Positions 20,534-29,508 are shown, numbered from the stretch's first letter. The stretch is DNA of 64,000 nt from Bombella mellum (GCF_014048465.1 NZ_PDLY01000005.1:62001-126000); one strand, 5' to 3'. The notes: a model not told the origin generated them from the sequence alone. Numbers and translations: made by a program.

Positions 20534-21354
20534 GCAGGTGTGACGGTACCGTGATAGATGTCCAGAATGACCTGACGGACATTCGGCTGATGGTAGCTTT
20601 CCACCAGCGGCTTGACCCAGTCGGCTCCGGCGTCACTCTCATTGACGGAGATGAAGTTGACGTACGGGTTGTGCTGCAACCCTTCGACGCCAATGCGTTC
20701 CTGTTCGGTGATGCCTGCCTTGCGTGCCCAGTCCATGTTGACGACGGCGGCGTCCAGATCAGGCAGGGACCGCCCGACCACACCAGCATCCAGCTCCTCG
20801 ATGGAGAGGTTGCGGGGGTTGTCGGTGATGTCCAGTGCCGTGGGGAACAGGCCGGAATCCGATGGCAGACGGATCAGCCCCAGGGTCTCGAGAACGTGCA
20901 GGGCACGGCCCTCGTTGCTGGGGTCGTTGGGAATCCCGATGCGGGCATTCGGCGGGATGTCGTTCACGGAATGCCATTTGCGGGAATAGAGGCCGATCGG
21001 CTGGAAGTACGTGTCGCCAACCGGGACGATCTTGTAGCCGTGGGCCTTGATCTGGGCGTCAAGGAACGGACGGTGCTGGAAGGCGTTCGCATCCACGTCA
21101 TGCTCCGACAGGGCCTCGTTGGGCGTGTTGTAGTCGGAGAAGGGGATGATCTTCAGTGTCAGGCCACGCTGGGCGGCGTTCTGGCTGACGGTACGCCAGA
21201 TGTCCTCATCCTCGCCGGACATGATGCCGATTTTCAGCGTGCGGGTGTCAGCCTGTGCAATGCCGGGGCGGGTCAGCCCGAAGGTGGCGGCACCGGCCAG
21301 CCCTGTTGAAAGGCTCATGAAACGACGCCGGGAAAGGGAGAGGGACCGGGACAT
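20524..21354 (-). CDS. metQ: Methionine ABC transporter substrate-binding protein
   Basis: NlpA/MetQ-type binding protein that delivers methionine to MetNI. From the ATG at 21354 it has 276 residues starting MSRSLSLSRRRFMSLSTG. The SRRRFM motif resembles a twin-arginine (Tat) signal, ending AQA. Most MetQ proteins are lipoproteins, but no lipobox cysteine is visible here, so it appears to be soluble in the periplasm. Family motifs are KIGIMSGEDEDIW, DVDANAFQHRPFLDAQ and RIGIPNDPSNEGRALHVL. First gene of metQNI. Confidence 0.92.
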   Translation of the reverse strand: MSRSLSLSRRRFMSLSTGLAGAATFGLTRPGIAQADTRTLKIGIMSGEDEDIWRTVSQNAAQRGLTLKIIPFSDYNTPNEALSEHDVDANAFQHRPFLDAQIKAHGYKIVPVGDTYFQPIGLYSRKWHSVNDIPPNARIGIPNDPSNEGRALHVLETLGLIRLPSDSGLFPTALDITDNPRNLSIEELDAGVVGRSLPDLDAAVVNMDWARKAGITEQERIGVEGLQHNPYVNFISVNESDAGADWVKPLVESYHQPNVRQVILDIYHGTVTPAWS

Positions 21355-21583
21355 GGTTGTACCTTTCAACATTCAGGAGTGAATCAGTACGGTATCATAA
21401 ACGCTTCTACAGCCGTAGGAAAGCACCGCCGGGTATGCAGCGCACCATCCCGGCAGGGGGATGGCCGTGCGTGGGAAGTGTTTTTAGCGGGTCACTCTGT
21501 TCTGTCAAGGTAAAGAGATGATCACATGAACAGTTAATGATAAAGGAATATAAAGCCTGATGAATATAGGCCGGGTCCATGAT

Positions 21584-21620
21584 GGCCGCTCTACTGGAGC
21601 CTGTCCGGTATTGAGCGGCC
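21584..21620. terminator. Hairpin downstream of the YWTD protein gene
   Basis: GGCCGCTC and GAGCGGCC form an 8-bp stem 20 bp beyond the stop of the leftward YWTD gene. No clear T tract is visible, so terminator function is likely but not certain. The remaining bases to the metQ start (21,373-21,583) show no gene. Confidence 0.45.
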
Positions 21621-21640
21621 GTGATCTTCGTGAGGGGTGA

Positions 21641-22528
21641 TCAGTCTCCGGACGCGAACAGGCAGAGACCCGTCGTCGGTGCCTGTCTGGTGATGAGGCG
21701 GGCCTGTCCGCTTTCGAGAATGACTTCCCGGATGGAGCCACCCAGATCACTGACGAAGGCCAGCGTCCCCTTGGGGTCGACGGCCAGCCCGATGGCCTCG
21801 TCCAGCCCGCGCAGGATGACCTGATGGCTGTGGAGGCCCCGGCCGTCCACATGGGCCACGTTCAGGCTGTTGCCGTCCGGGGGAGCACCACGGTCCGTCC
21901 ACCAGAGTTTGCCCAGAGTGGGTGACACATGCAGGTCGATCGGTTCCGGCAGGTGATCGGCGAGCAGTTCCACGTCCGTCCGTTTGGCAGGGTCCATGCC
22001 TTCCGGCAGGTCCAGCGGCATACGGAAGATGCGGCCGACTCCACCTTTGGACGGGCCTTTCTGTGACCAGTAGATGTGCCCGTTCTGGGTGTCCAGGGCG
22101 ATGCCGACGCACTGGAGAGGTACGTTCTTCATGTCTTCCGGGTAGACGCCGGTCTGGAGCAGGACCTCCAGCTCGCTGCCATCCCGGCGGCACCGCATGA
22201 TGCGCATGCCCTCACGGTCGCACCAGTAGAGATGCTCGAGTCCCGGTGAGGATGTCAGCTGCTTGGGAGTGACGACCAGCCCGTGACCGACGAGGAGCCT
22301 GTGGTCGCTGCCGTCCAGAAGGGCCGATTCTATGGTGCCATCGGCGGAGCCGTCTTCCCGGCCCATGTTGGTCCAGTAGATGCGGCCTTCGGCCTCATCA
22401 ATCCACAGGCCATCCGGTGTGCCCCAGCCGATCTCGACATGGGACAGGGCACGGCCTTCCCCGATGGAAAGGGCCGTAATGCGGGCGGGGTCGATCTCGA
22501 GGGAGTAGAGAACTGTCTTGTGGCTCAT
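21641..22528 (-). CDS. YWTD-type beta-propeller protein (SMP-30/LDL-receptor repeat-like)
   Basis: 295 residues with repeated propeller-blade motifs resembling eukaryotic LDL-receptor class B repeats: IYWTNMGRED near 50, LYWCDREGMRI near 98, IYWSQKGPSK near 153 and LWWTDRGAPP near 210. No signal peptide, so probably cytoplasmic. Bacterial members may be lactonase-like or sugar/acid-binding proteins, but the activity is unknown. The start codon overlaps the stop of the 3-hydroxyacyl-CoA dehydrogenase gene (ATGA), indicating an operon and perhaps one pathway. Confidence 0.8.
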   Translation of the reverse strand: MSHKTVLYSLEIDPARITALSIGEGRALSHVEIGWGTPDGLWIDEAEGRIYWTNMGREDGSADGTIESALLDGSDHRLLVGHGLVVTPKQLTSSPGLEHLYWCDREGMRIMRCRRDGSELEVLLQTGVYPEDMKNVPLQCVGIALDTQNGHIYWSQKGPSKGGVGRIFRMPLDLPEGMDPAKRTDVELLADHLPEPIDLHVSPTLGKLWWTDRGAPPDGNSLNVAHVDGRGLHSHQVILRGLDEAIGLAVDPKGTLAFVSDLGGSIREVILESGQARLITRQAPTTGLCLFASGD

Positions 22529-23397
22529 GATTTTTCTTCATCATAGTCGTAGAAACCCCGGCCGCTTTTCACGCCGAGCCGGTTTTCGGAGATCATCCTG
22601 CGGAGCAGCGTGCGGGGGGCCTCAGGGAGGTGCGGGAAGACCTGGGCGTAATGCTCCTCGATCTGGAGGACGATGTCGAGGCCGACCTGGTCCATGAGCC
22701 TGAACGGCCCGGCAGGGGTGCCCTGTGTCTCACAGTAGATGCGGTCGATCGTTTCCGGGTCGGCAATGCCCTCGGCGGCGACGCAGAGGGATTCCCGCTT
22801 GATGGCCGCCCAGATGCGGTTCTCGATGAAGCCCACGCTCTCCTTTCTGGCGATGTAGGGGGAGAGGCCGACTTCCCTGAAATAGTGGGCCAGGTCCTCA
22901 ATGATCGCCTGGTCGGTGGAACCACAGGACATGAGTTCCACGACCCGCTTTTCGGGGGGCATCATGAAATGTGTGTTGAGCACACGGTTCCTGTGCTTCA
23001 CCCCGCCGACGATCTGGCTGGACGGGAAGGATGAGGAGTTCGTGGCCAGAATGGTCTCTTCGGATGTCAGCTGGTCCAGCTGACCGAAGATTTCCGTCTT
23101 GAGGTCCAGCTTCTCGGGCAGGGCCTCGATGACGAGCCAGGCGTCGGCCACGGCCTCTTCCATCGTTCTGGCGGCGGTCACATGCCCGGCCTTGCCACCC
23201 TCGATGGATGAGACGACTTCCGGCAGATGTTTTTCGATGAAGGCGAGGGCCTTCTCCGTGGCCTGTTCCTGTTTGTCGAAGATGCGGACCTCGCCGCCAC
23301 GTGTTGCCAGCATCAGGGCAATCCGGGATCCCAGTGTACCGGCACCGAGGACCACGGCGGGCTGTTTCGATGCTTTCGTGTTCAGAAAATCTGCCAT
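22525..23397 (-). CDS. 3-hydroxyacyl-CoA dehydrogenase family protein
   Basis: NAD-dependent dehydrogenase of 290 residues. The Rossmann motif VVLGAGTLGSRIALMLATRGGEV is near residue 15-37. The catalytic-domain motif ATNSSSFPSSQIV and the His-containing LNTHFMMPPEKRVVELM follow, then GFIENRIWAAIKRE. The enzymes oxidise beta-hydroxy acids or their CoA esters; relatives include lambda-crystallin/gulonate dehydrogenases. Being paired with a YWTD propeller rather than a beta-oxidation thiolase, it may act on a free hydroxy acid. The upstream region is AT-rich and likely carries its promoter. Confidence 0.88.
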   Translation of the reverse strand: MADFLNTKASKQPAVVLGAGTLGSRIALMLATRGGEVRIFDKQEQATEKALAFIEKHLPEVVSSIEGGKAGHVTAARTMEEAVADAWLVIEALPEKLDLKTEIFGQLDQLTSEETILATNSSSFPSSQIVGGVKHRNRVLNTHFMMPPEKRVVELMSCGSTDQAIIEDLAHYFREVGLSPYIARKESVGFIENRIWAAIKRESLCVAAEGIADPETIDRIYCETQGTPAGPFRLMDQVGLDIVLQIEEHYAQVFPHLPEAPRTLLRRMISENRLGVKSGRGFYDYDEEKS

Positions 23398-23802
23398 GAT
23401 ACTTTACCTCATAACAGGGTCGGAGGAGTCCGAACCCAGTATTCTTCTTAGAAAGAAGGAAATAAAAAACGGATAATCAAGGGTTTCTGTAAAATAAAAA
23501 ACTTTTAAATGGGGTTACGGTTCATAAAAAATGACAATCGACAGGCCATATTTCGGAAAAGCTGTTCTTCAGAAAATCCCATGCTGGGGCTGTTCTGGGT
23601 CTCCTTTTATTTCATGCGTCGGCAGAAGAAGCCTTCATGTTTTCTGGATGGTCATATGATGGGCCTTGCGGAGTGGTCTGTCGCCGGGGCATGGCTTCCG
23701 CCCGGTCAGGGTCTCAGTCCGGCAGAATGGTCCTGCCCCCGACCGTCAGCCCTGCGACAAGGGGATGGCTGACGCAGGGCCGGGTGTGCTGGGGGTGGTG
23801 GA
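23398..23802. other. Intergenic region with AT-rich promoter zone
   Basis: 405 bp with no supported gene. 23,400-23,620 is AT-rich and lies directly upstream of the leftward dehydrogenase gene. The other end, downstream of the YciI-like gene, carries interleaved inverted repeats at 23,745-23,779. A rightward reading frame at 23,509 has no coding character. Confidence 0.55.
23745..23779. repeat. Interleaved inverted repeats (possible H-type pseudoknot)
   Basis: GTCAGCC (23745-23751) pairs with GGCTGAC (23767-23773). CCCTGCG (23750-23756) pairs with CGCAGGG (23773-23779). The two stems interleave and share edge bases, so they are either alternative hairpins or a pseudoknot. The site begins 24 bp after the YciI-like stop on the minus strand. 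Confidence 0.6.
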
Positions 23803-24090
23803 TCAGCGTTCTTCCGTCAGTTCCGGTGCGAGCTGTGCGGTCCTGAATTCGGTGAACCGGTACTGCCCCACGCCGGAGGTGATGAAGGGGTCCTGGGCCA
23901 GAAGGGCTTCCAGCTCCTGCTGCGTGACGCCATCCCTGGCGATGAGGACGCCGCCGTCACCGGACAGTTTGGGGCCGGAGGCCAGCAGGATGCGTTTCTC
24001 GAAAAGTGTGGCAAGGAAGGCCCTGTGGGCAGGCCGCTGGGCCTGAACATCTTCCGGGGAGGCGAGGTAGGAAACTTCGGCGATGATCAT
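23803..24090 (-). CDS. YciI-like protein
   Basis: 95-residue YCII-family protein with a ferredoxin-like fold. The opening MIIAEVSYLASPEDVQAQRP is followed by the family's conserved HRAFLATLFEKRILLASGP with the active-site-like His, then GGVLIARDG and DPFITSGVGQYRFTEF. Cellular role is not established; some relatives are dechlorinating or isomerase-like enzymes. It is a single gene. Confidence 0.85.
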   Translation of the reverse strand: MIIAEVSYLASPEDVQAQRPAHRAFLATLFEKRILLASGPKLSGDGGVLIARDGVTQQELEALLAQDPFITSGVGQYRFTEFRTAQLAPELTEER

Positions 24091-24287
24091 GCGGGATACT
24101 CTTTCTTCCTGTCAGATATGGAGATTCTGTCCTAGCAGCCTCTTTCCGGAAGACATAGCCGGGCCTGAGACAGGCAGAATAACGCTTTCATAATATTGGC
24201 ATTTTTTTTAAGGATGTAGGGGTGCGTCCTTCCGGTCTGGAGGGACGCTGTTTTGCAGTCATCCCCGATTGCATGGAGGAAATAGTC

Positions 24288-24455
24288 ATGATCCGTATCC
24301 TGATCGCTTTTTTTGTTCCCTGGCTGACCTTTTTCACCATCGGTCGTCCGATTGCCGGCATCATCTGCCTGCTGCTCCAGATCACCATTCTGGGCTGGGT
24401 TCCGGCTGCCATCTGGGCGTTGCTGGCACTGCGCTCCTATGATGAAGGTCACTGA
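24288..24455 (+). CDS. YqaE/Pmp3-family small membrane protein
   Basis: A 55-residue proteolipid with two hydrophobic helices. It starts MIRILIAFFVPWLTFFTIGR, followed by a second helix reading ILGWVPAAIWALLAL. The I-L-GW-P-AIWA pattern marks the Pmp3/YqaE family, which is linked to membrane potential and stress response. GGAGG lies 10 bases before the ATG. It is a single gene with its own strong terminator. Confidence 0.85.
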   Translation: MIRILIAFFVPWLTFFTIGRPIAGIICLLLQITILGWVPAAIWALLALRSYDEGH

Positions 24456-24472
24456 TCCTTCAGTCTGGCACG

Positions 24473-24508
24473 AAAAAACCCCCTGTCCTCACGGGCAGGG
24501 GGTTTTTT
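24473..24508. terminator. Bidirectional terminator
   Basis: AAAAAACCCCCTG and CAGGGGGTTTTTT form a strong stem with A and T flanks, ending the Pmp3-like gene and the convergent mscS-type gene. Confidence 0.92.
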
Positions 24509-24566
24509 CATGTCTGCTCCTCCCCCCGGACAGCCGGGGAGAGGAAGGTGGATGGCAGGGGAGCGG

Positions 24567-27041
24567 TCAGTCCCTGCCCTGTTCACCGGACGGTCTGGCA
24601 GAAGCCGTGCTGCCGATGAGCTTCTCCAGCGCAGTTCCCTGAATGTCCACGACCTCACGGGGATACTGGATGCCAGCCTTCTCGAACCGTTTCTTCATGC
24701 GGCGGTTGAATTCCCATTCGACGGTCCAACGGCCGGCATTCGTCGTGGGATAGACGCCCTTCACGGAGACGGACGACTCACCGATGGCAGAGACACCCCA
24801 GAGGTCGAAGTCCGCAAGGATGAGGTCCTTGTAGGGAGCTTCGTTCCGCATTTCCTTGCCGATCTCCACCAGGATGGCGGCGACCTGGTCCGTGTCGCTG
24901 TCAATGTCCACCGTGGCAAGAATCATCGCACGGGAGAAGTCACGGTTGTAGTTGGTCACCTGCGTCAGCGAGCTGAAGGAGAAGATGTTCATGGAGCCGT
25001 CATTGGCCCGGACATGGACAGACCGCAGGGACAGACGCTCGATCACACCATAGGTGCCGTTCAGCGTCACGGAGTCCCCGACGGTCAGGGCATTCTCCAG
25101 CAGCAGGAAGATGCCGCTGATGAAGTCCTGCACCAGCTTCTGGGAACCGAAACCGAGAGCCACCCCGAAAATGGAGGCACTGGCGATCAGCGGGCCGGTG
25201 TCGATGCCCAGCTGGGAAAGGACGGTCAGCCCGATGATGACCGCCAGCACCAGCAGGAACAGGATGCGGAACATTGGCGTCAGTGTCTGGAGGCGGGCGA
25301 TGCGGATCTGGACATCCCGGCCATCCTGAAGGCCAAGGCGGCGGATGTGATGCTCGATGGTCACGTTGGCCACTTCCCAGGCGAGCACCCCGATGAACAG
25401 GGCCACCAGGATGGTCACGGCCGCCTGGATGATGCGTGGTCCCAGCGTGTCATGGCCGAAGAGGAGATGCACGGGAGCACCCCAGGCCAGGGCAAGGGCC
25501 AGGATGGTCAGGGCCACGATGAAGAGGCGGATCACCGCCGTTGCCGCCGGGTAGTAACGGCGGATGCGGAGCAGCGTCTCCTCGTTGAGGTTCCAGCCAT
25601 CCAGTGCACGCATGAAGCGTTCCAGCCCGCCATAGGCCAGGATGCTGACGATGCGGACGACGACGAGAGCCACCAGCGTGCGGATGAATATCTGGAGGAT
25701 GAGCTGGTATCCTCCGTCAATGTCGGCCGCCCAGACCAGCCAGAGGGCGAAGTCGAAGAACAGGGCGACGATCCACCAGCTGCCGGACACCAGAGCCATG
25801 ATGGACTGGAGGCGGCGGTTGTTGGCCCCGATATGCTGGCAGGCATGCTGCACCCGCTTGCGGGACCGGATGATCATGACGGCAAGGAAGATGTGGACGG
25901 CCAGCAGGAGGAGTTTCTGCAGTCCGCTGGAAACTGGGACAGGCAGCTGCATGGCGTGGAGCATGGCCAGGAAGGAGAAGCCCCAGGCCAGAATGACACC
26001 GATCTGCCGGAAATAGTGGAAGATGAAGGCGGAGGAGCTGTCACGTAGGATGCTGAGGCGCAGCCACGGAGCCTGCGGGGCCAGGAAGATGCGCAGGAGC
26101 AGGGTCCACACGCCCAGTCCAATGCCGATCAGCCAGGAGATGCTCCAGATGGCATGGGAGGCTTCCGGAGAGGGAGCGGGGTCCAGCAGTCCCATCAGCA
26201 GGGCGACCAGCGGAAAGGTGCAGATGGTGATGAGTTCCAGTACGGCGCAGGCCAGCGTGTAGGGGGCACGGCGCAGACAGAGCATGAGCTGCGTCAGGGC
26301 ACCCTGATGGCGGAGGCTTTCCTCGATGCTGGCCTGTGCGTTGGCGGTCTCGTCCCTCGTGCTGGCAGCATGGGAGGGGGCTGATTCCCGGATGGTGCTT
26401 TCCGTGGCTTCCGTCACCTCGGCACGGGCACGGCGCAGCTTTTCGGCCTCATGCTGGAAGACCTTGTGATCGTGCTTCCGGGCCATGTTGCTGATGCGTT
26501 TGTAAAGGGGACGCAGGATGATCCGGGCACCGAAGAACAGCAGATAGCTGCACACCAGCATGATGACCACACGTAGCAGGGTCCGGGCGATGCTGGCCTG
26601 AAGGGCGGAATCATGGATGAGGGCATGGACCCACGGAGCGATGGCCCCGAAGTCGATGATGCTCTGGTGCAGAATGCGCATCTGCTGGAGGGCACGCTCC
26701 CCGAAAGCGGCGAGGTTGTCCCGGGCCAGGTCGATGACGGAGGTATGATGGGTGTCCTGCTGCGCCTGTGTCAGATTTTTCAGTGTCGTCAGAAACTGCT
26801 GACGCTGGGCGTCGTCACTCAGGACGGTAATGAGCTGATGGGCCTGATCCGCAGAGAGGCCGACATTTCCAGAGCTGCTGGCCGCTGCCGGGGCCGCCTG
26901 CGGTTCCGCCCGGGCGGATGAGGGGGCGAGCAGGGCCAGGCAGGCCAGCAGCAGGGCCGGAATCAGACGGTGCAGGAAAAGGCCGGTCAAATGCCGGTGT
27001 GGGACGGTATCCCTCCCGGGATACGGTGTCTTGTCGGTCAT
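24567..27041 (-). CDS. Large mechanosensitive channel of the MscS family
   Basis: About 824 residues from the ATG at 27041 (MTDKTPYPGRD), with GGAGCG upstream. A signal-like hydrophobic segment (LIPALLLACLALL) is followed by a periplasmic helical region and about ten membrane helices. Near the C-terminus lies the MscS pore and beta domain (GPLIASASIFGVALGFGSQ, DFISGIFLLLENALTVGDSV, about 640-680). The C-terminus ends EKLIGSTASARPSG. It should open under membrane tension to relieve osmotic downshock. It lies at the end of the tonB-exb cluster, with a 214-bp gap to the TPR gene. Confidence 0.9.
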   Translation of the reverse strand: MTDKTPYPGRDTVPHRHLTGLFLHRLIPALLLACLALLAPSSARAEPQAAPAAASSSGNVGLSADQAHQLITVLSDDAQRQQFLTTLKNLTQAQQDTHHTSVIDLARDNLAAFGERALQQMRILHQSIIDFGAIAPWVHALIHDSALQASIARTLLRVVIMLVCSYLLFFGARIILRPLYKRISNMARKHDHKVFQHEAEKLRRARAEVTEATESTIRESAPSHAASTRDETANAQASIEESLRHQGALTQLMLCLRRAPYTLACAVLELITICTFPLVALLMGLLDPAPSPEASHAIWSISWLIGIGLGVWTLLLRIFLAPQAPWLRLSILRDSSSAFIFHYFRQIGVILAWGFSFLAMLHAMQLPVPVSSGLQKLLLLAVHIFLAVMIIRSRKRVQHACQHIGANNRRLQSIMALVSGSWWIVALFFDFALWLVWAADIDGGYQLILQIFIRTLVALVVVRIVSILAYGGLERFMRALDGWNLNEETLLRIRRYYPAATAVIRLFIVALTILALALAWGAPVHLLFGHDTLGPRIIQAAVTILVALFIGVLAWEVANVTIEHHIRRLGLQDGRDVQIRIARLQTLTPMFRILFLLVLAVIIGLTVLSQLGIDTGPLIASASIFGVALGFGSQKLVQDFISGIFLLLENALTVGDSVTLNGTYGVIERLSLRSVHVRANDGSMNIFSFSSLTQVTNYNRDFSRAMILATVDIDSDTDQVAAILVEIGKEMRNEAPYKDLILADFDLWGVSAIGESSVSVKGVYPTTNAGRWTVEWEFNRRMKKRFEKAGIQYPREVVDIQGTALEKLIGSTASARPSGEQGRD

Positions 27042-27255
27042 GTGGATGTGTCGCTCCAAAGGGAATGGAAATGAAATGTTCTGCCGCCCTTCTCTCAAAA
27101 CATCCGTGCGATTTTAAGACAGAGTTTCATGAAAAGGATTTCATTTCATGGGGAGGGAAGCCCGGTCGGCCGGGCTTCCCTGAGTCCTGGTTGACGGTAC
27201 CGGATGCGCCGTGAACATGACGGGGCCGCCGGTACCGGTCCTGATTGGTCCGTGT

Positions 27256-28536
27256 TCAGCGTGTCGAGTGGGAGGAGAGCTGCACGGCCCAGAGCTGGGC
27301 CAGATTGTTGGCCGTGCCATCTCCATCCATGCTGCTGAGGAGCTTTATGGCCTCGGCGGAATGGCCGCCATCCATCAGGGCCATGCCGAGCGTGAGACGG
27401 GCCAGGTCGGGCTGGTGGGGGTGTTTCGTCAGGCCCTGCTGCATCAGGGCGATCCCCTGGTCGACCTGCCCGTTCAGGACGAGATTGTACCCTGCCGTCA
27501 GGGACGGCCCCGCCTCGGATGACGATTTGGCCTGTTCCACGGCTGCGGGCAGGGCGGTGCGGGTCTCGGTGGCACGCTGGGCCACGAAGGCCCGGAAACG
27601 GGCCTGTGCGGCCGCTTCCGTCCCCGTGCCCAGAAGATGGCGGGCATAGCCTTCGTCAAGAAGGTTCAGGGCCAGCTGGGGCAGGCCCATCTGCACGGCC
27701 CGTTCGGCCATGTCCTGGAACTCGGCCGGGCTGGTCAGCAGGCCGGTGTTCAGGCGCAGCCGTTGCAGGTTGAAGACCATGCGGGGGGTGAGGGAACGGT
27801 CGGCCGTCAGGTCATGAATCAGCATCTGCCAGTATTGAGGGCGTGCGTGATACTTCACCAGCTTGACGTAGGTGCCCGTCTTGCCAGAGCTGTCATGCAG
27901 CTGGTCATAGGCCGTGGCGAGCATCTGGAGCTGGTTTTCTGCCGGAATCTGGCCTGCCTTCTGGTCTGCGGCAAGGATGGCATGGCCTGCCTCCACCACG
28001 CCTTTCCAGTCCTTCTGGAGGTAATGGCACTGGAGCAGCAGGGTCTGCATCTGCTGGCTGGGGCCGGCTTCCTGAAGGTAACGGCGGGCGGCCTGCGCCG
28101 CAGCGTCGTAGTCCCGTGCCCCGTAAGCCAGGCTGGCCTGTGCCATGAGCAGCTGCTGACGGGTGGCCGGGGTTGTGCGGCTGTTCCTGATGAGTGTCTC
28201 ATAGGCTTTCAGGGCCACGGGGACGTTGCCTGCCTGACTGGCCGCCGCCGCCCGCATCTGGGCAATGACGTAGCTCTCATAGTCGCTCTTGCCTGCCACG
28301 GCATCGGCGGCATTGACGAAGTCCAGGGCCTTGGCGGCGTGGTGGCTGGCCAGGGCGGCCTGGGCCTGCTGGAGCTGCCTGCCGACATCCTGTCCCAGCT
28401 GGTCATCCGCCTGCGCCGTGCTGGCCAGCAGCCGGGCAGGGGAAAGGCCGGAGATGGGCGTGCAGGCGATGGCGGAGAGGCCGAGCATTCCGGCCACGAG
28501 CCATCCGTGCGGGTGTTTCAGATGTGGCAGGCTCAT
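27256..28536 (-). CDS. TPR-repeat envelope protein linked to TonB-ExbBD
   Basis: 426 residues. The N-terminus (GWLVAGMLGLSAIACTPISG) is a signal peptide, and the Cys after SAIA could be lipidated, although the lipobox is not ideal. The rest is helical repeats (AQAALASHHAAKALDFVNAA, VALKAYETLIRNSRT, GIALMQQGLTKHPHQPDLAR), which fit a superhelical TPR scaffold. It follows exbD by 3 bp and so is cotranscribed. By inference it may link the energising complex to an outer-membrane receptor or to cell-wall proteins. Confidence 0.82.
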   Translation of the reverse strand: MSLPHLKHPHGWLVAGMLGLSAIACTPISGLSPARLLASTAQADDQLGQDVGRQLQQAQAALASHHAAKALDFVNAADAVAGKSDYESYVIAQMRAAAASQAGNVPVALKAYETLIRNSRTTPATRQQLLMAQASLAYGARDYDAAAQAARRYLQEAGPSQQMQTLLLQCHYLQKDWKGVVEAGHAILAADQKAGQIPAENQLQMLATAYDQLHDSSGKTGTYVKLVKYHARPQYWQMLIHDLTADRSLTPRMVFNLQRLRLNTGLLTSPAEFQDMAERAVQMGLPQLALNLLDEGYARHLLGTGTEAAAQARFRAFVAQRATETRTALPAAVEQAKSSSEAGPSLTAGYNLVLNGQVDQGIALMQQGLTKHPHQPDLARLTLGMALMDGGHSAEAIKLLSSMDGDGTANNLAQLWAVQLSSHSTR

Positions 28537-28539
28537 GAC

Positions 28540-28980
28540 TTACTGTCCTTCTACATACTGGTCCAGACCGATGATGCCGAGCTTGGTCACGCCAAGACGC
28601 TGGGCATCGGCCATGACATGGGCAACGGTCCTGTAGGTGGCAAGGCGGTCGGGCCGGATATGGACTTCCGGCTGCTCTCCCGTTGCAGGATGCACGGCCC
28701 CGTTCAGGCGGGCCTGGAGGTCATCCTCGGAGGAGATGGGCGTGTCATTCCAGCTCAGCGTGTTGTCGTAGTTGATGCCGATGGTGACGACCTGTGGCTG
28801 TATGGTGGAGGGCGGCGGATCCCCCTGCGGCAGGTCGATGGACACGGAATGGGTCTGGAGCGGGATGGTGATGATGAGCATGATCAGCAGCACCAGCATC
28901 ACGTCGATCAGCGGCGTGGTGTTGATGTCGACGATGGCTTCATCTTCATGGGTGGTTTCTGTGCCAACATTCATGGCCAT
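28540..28980 (-). CDS. exbD: ExbD/TolR-type biopolymer transport protein (second copy)
   Basis: 146 residues with one N-terminal transmembrane helix. The diagnostic DINTTPLIDVMLVLLIMLII carries the membrane aspartate needed for proton coupling. A periplasmic domain follows (LPQGDPPPS, VHIRPDRLATYRTVAHVMADAQRLGV). The two adjacent exbD genes are typical of some alpha- and gammaproteobacteria, where the second copy is thought to specialise. It precedes the TPR gene by 3 bp. Confidence 0.93.
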   Translation of the reverse strand: MAMNVGTETTHEDEAIVDINTTPLIDVMLVLLIMLIITIPLQTHSVSIDLPQGDPPPSTIQPQVVTIGINYDNTLSWNDTPISSEDDLQARLNGAVHPATGEQPEVHIRPDRLATYRTVAHVMADAQRLGVTKLGIIGLDQYVEGQ

Positions 28981-29081
28981 GAGGAATTCTCCAGAAACTG
29001 CCTCCCCCGGATCAGGAACCGGGAAAGAGGGATGAAAACTCCCCCGCTTCCGTCAGAGGGACGGGAGCAGGGGATGACAGG

Positions 29082-29504
29082 TCAGTCGTGTGGCTGTTCC
29101 GTGATGAAATCCACATGCTGGATGCCCGCTTCCTGACAGGCGGCCACGATCTTGCCGACCGGCATGTACTGGGCCGAGCCGTCACCACGGATCTGTATCT
29201 GTGGCTGCGGGCGCAGGCGTGCCGCCTCCACCAGACGGTTGACCAGGTCCTTGTGGTCGCTGACGGGCAGGGTGTTCCAGTAGGTCTGCCCGTCAGCCGT
29301 CACGGCCAGCACGATGTTGCCCGGCTTCGTCTGGGTCGGCTGGTTGCGGTCCACCGGCAGCTTGACCTTCACGGTGTGCGTGGCCACCGGAATGGTGATG
29401 AGGAAGATGATGAGCAGCACCAGCATGACGTCGACGAGTGGTGTCGTGTTGATGGCTGACACCACCTCTCCATCATCGCCAATGTCTCCGGTGTTGAATG
29501 CCAT
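29082..29504 (-). CDS. exbD: ExbD/TolR-type biopolymer transport protein (first copy)
   Basis: 140 residues from the ATG at 29504 (MAFNTGDIGDDGEVVS), 4 bp after the exbB stop. The membrane aspartate lies in INTTPLVDVMLVLLIIFLIT near residue 28, and the periplasmic domain includes LPVDRNQPTQTKPGN and ADGQTYWNTLPVSD. With ExbB and TonB it should convert the proton gradient into energy for outer-membrane receptors. It differs from the second copy mostly in the periplasmic part. Confidence 0.94.
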   Translation of the reverse strand: MAFNTGDIGDDGEVVSAINTTPLVDVMLVLLIIFLITIPVATHTVKVKLPVDRNQPTQTKPGNIVLAVTADGQTYWNTLPVSDHKDLVNRLVEAARLRPQPQIQIRGDGSAQYMPVGKIVAACQEAGIQHVDFITEQPHD

Positions 29505-29508
29505 GATC

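Noticed and set aside
23509-23772. 87-codon rightward frame in the AT-rich gap
   Set aside because: No ribosome binding site, mixed composition, and it ends over the interleaved inverted repeats.
24510-26048. 512-codon frame opposite the mechanosensitive channel gene
   Set aside because: Asp/Gly/His/Gln-rich antisense shadow; the channel on the other strand has clear MscS motifs.
27637-29136. 499-codon frame opposite the TPR and exbD genes
   Set aside because: Crosses two real genes on the other strand and shows no domain.
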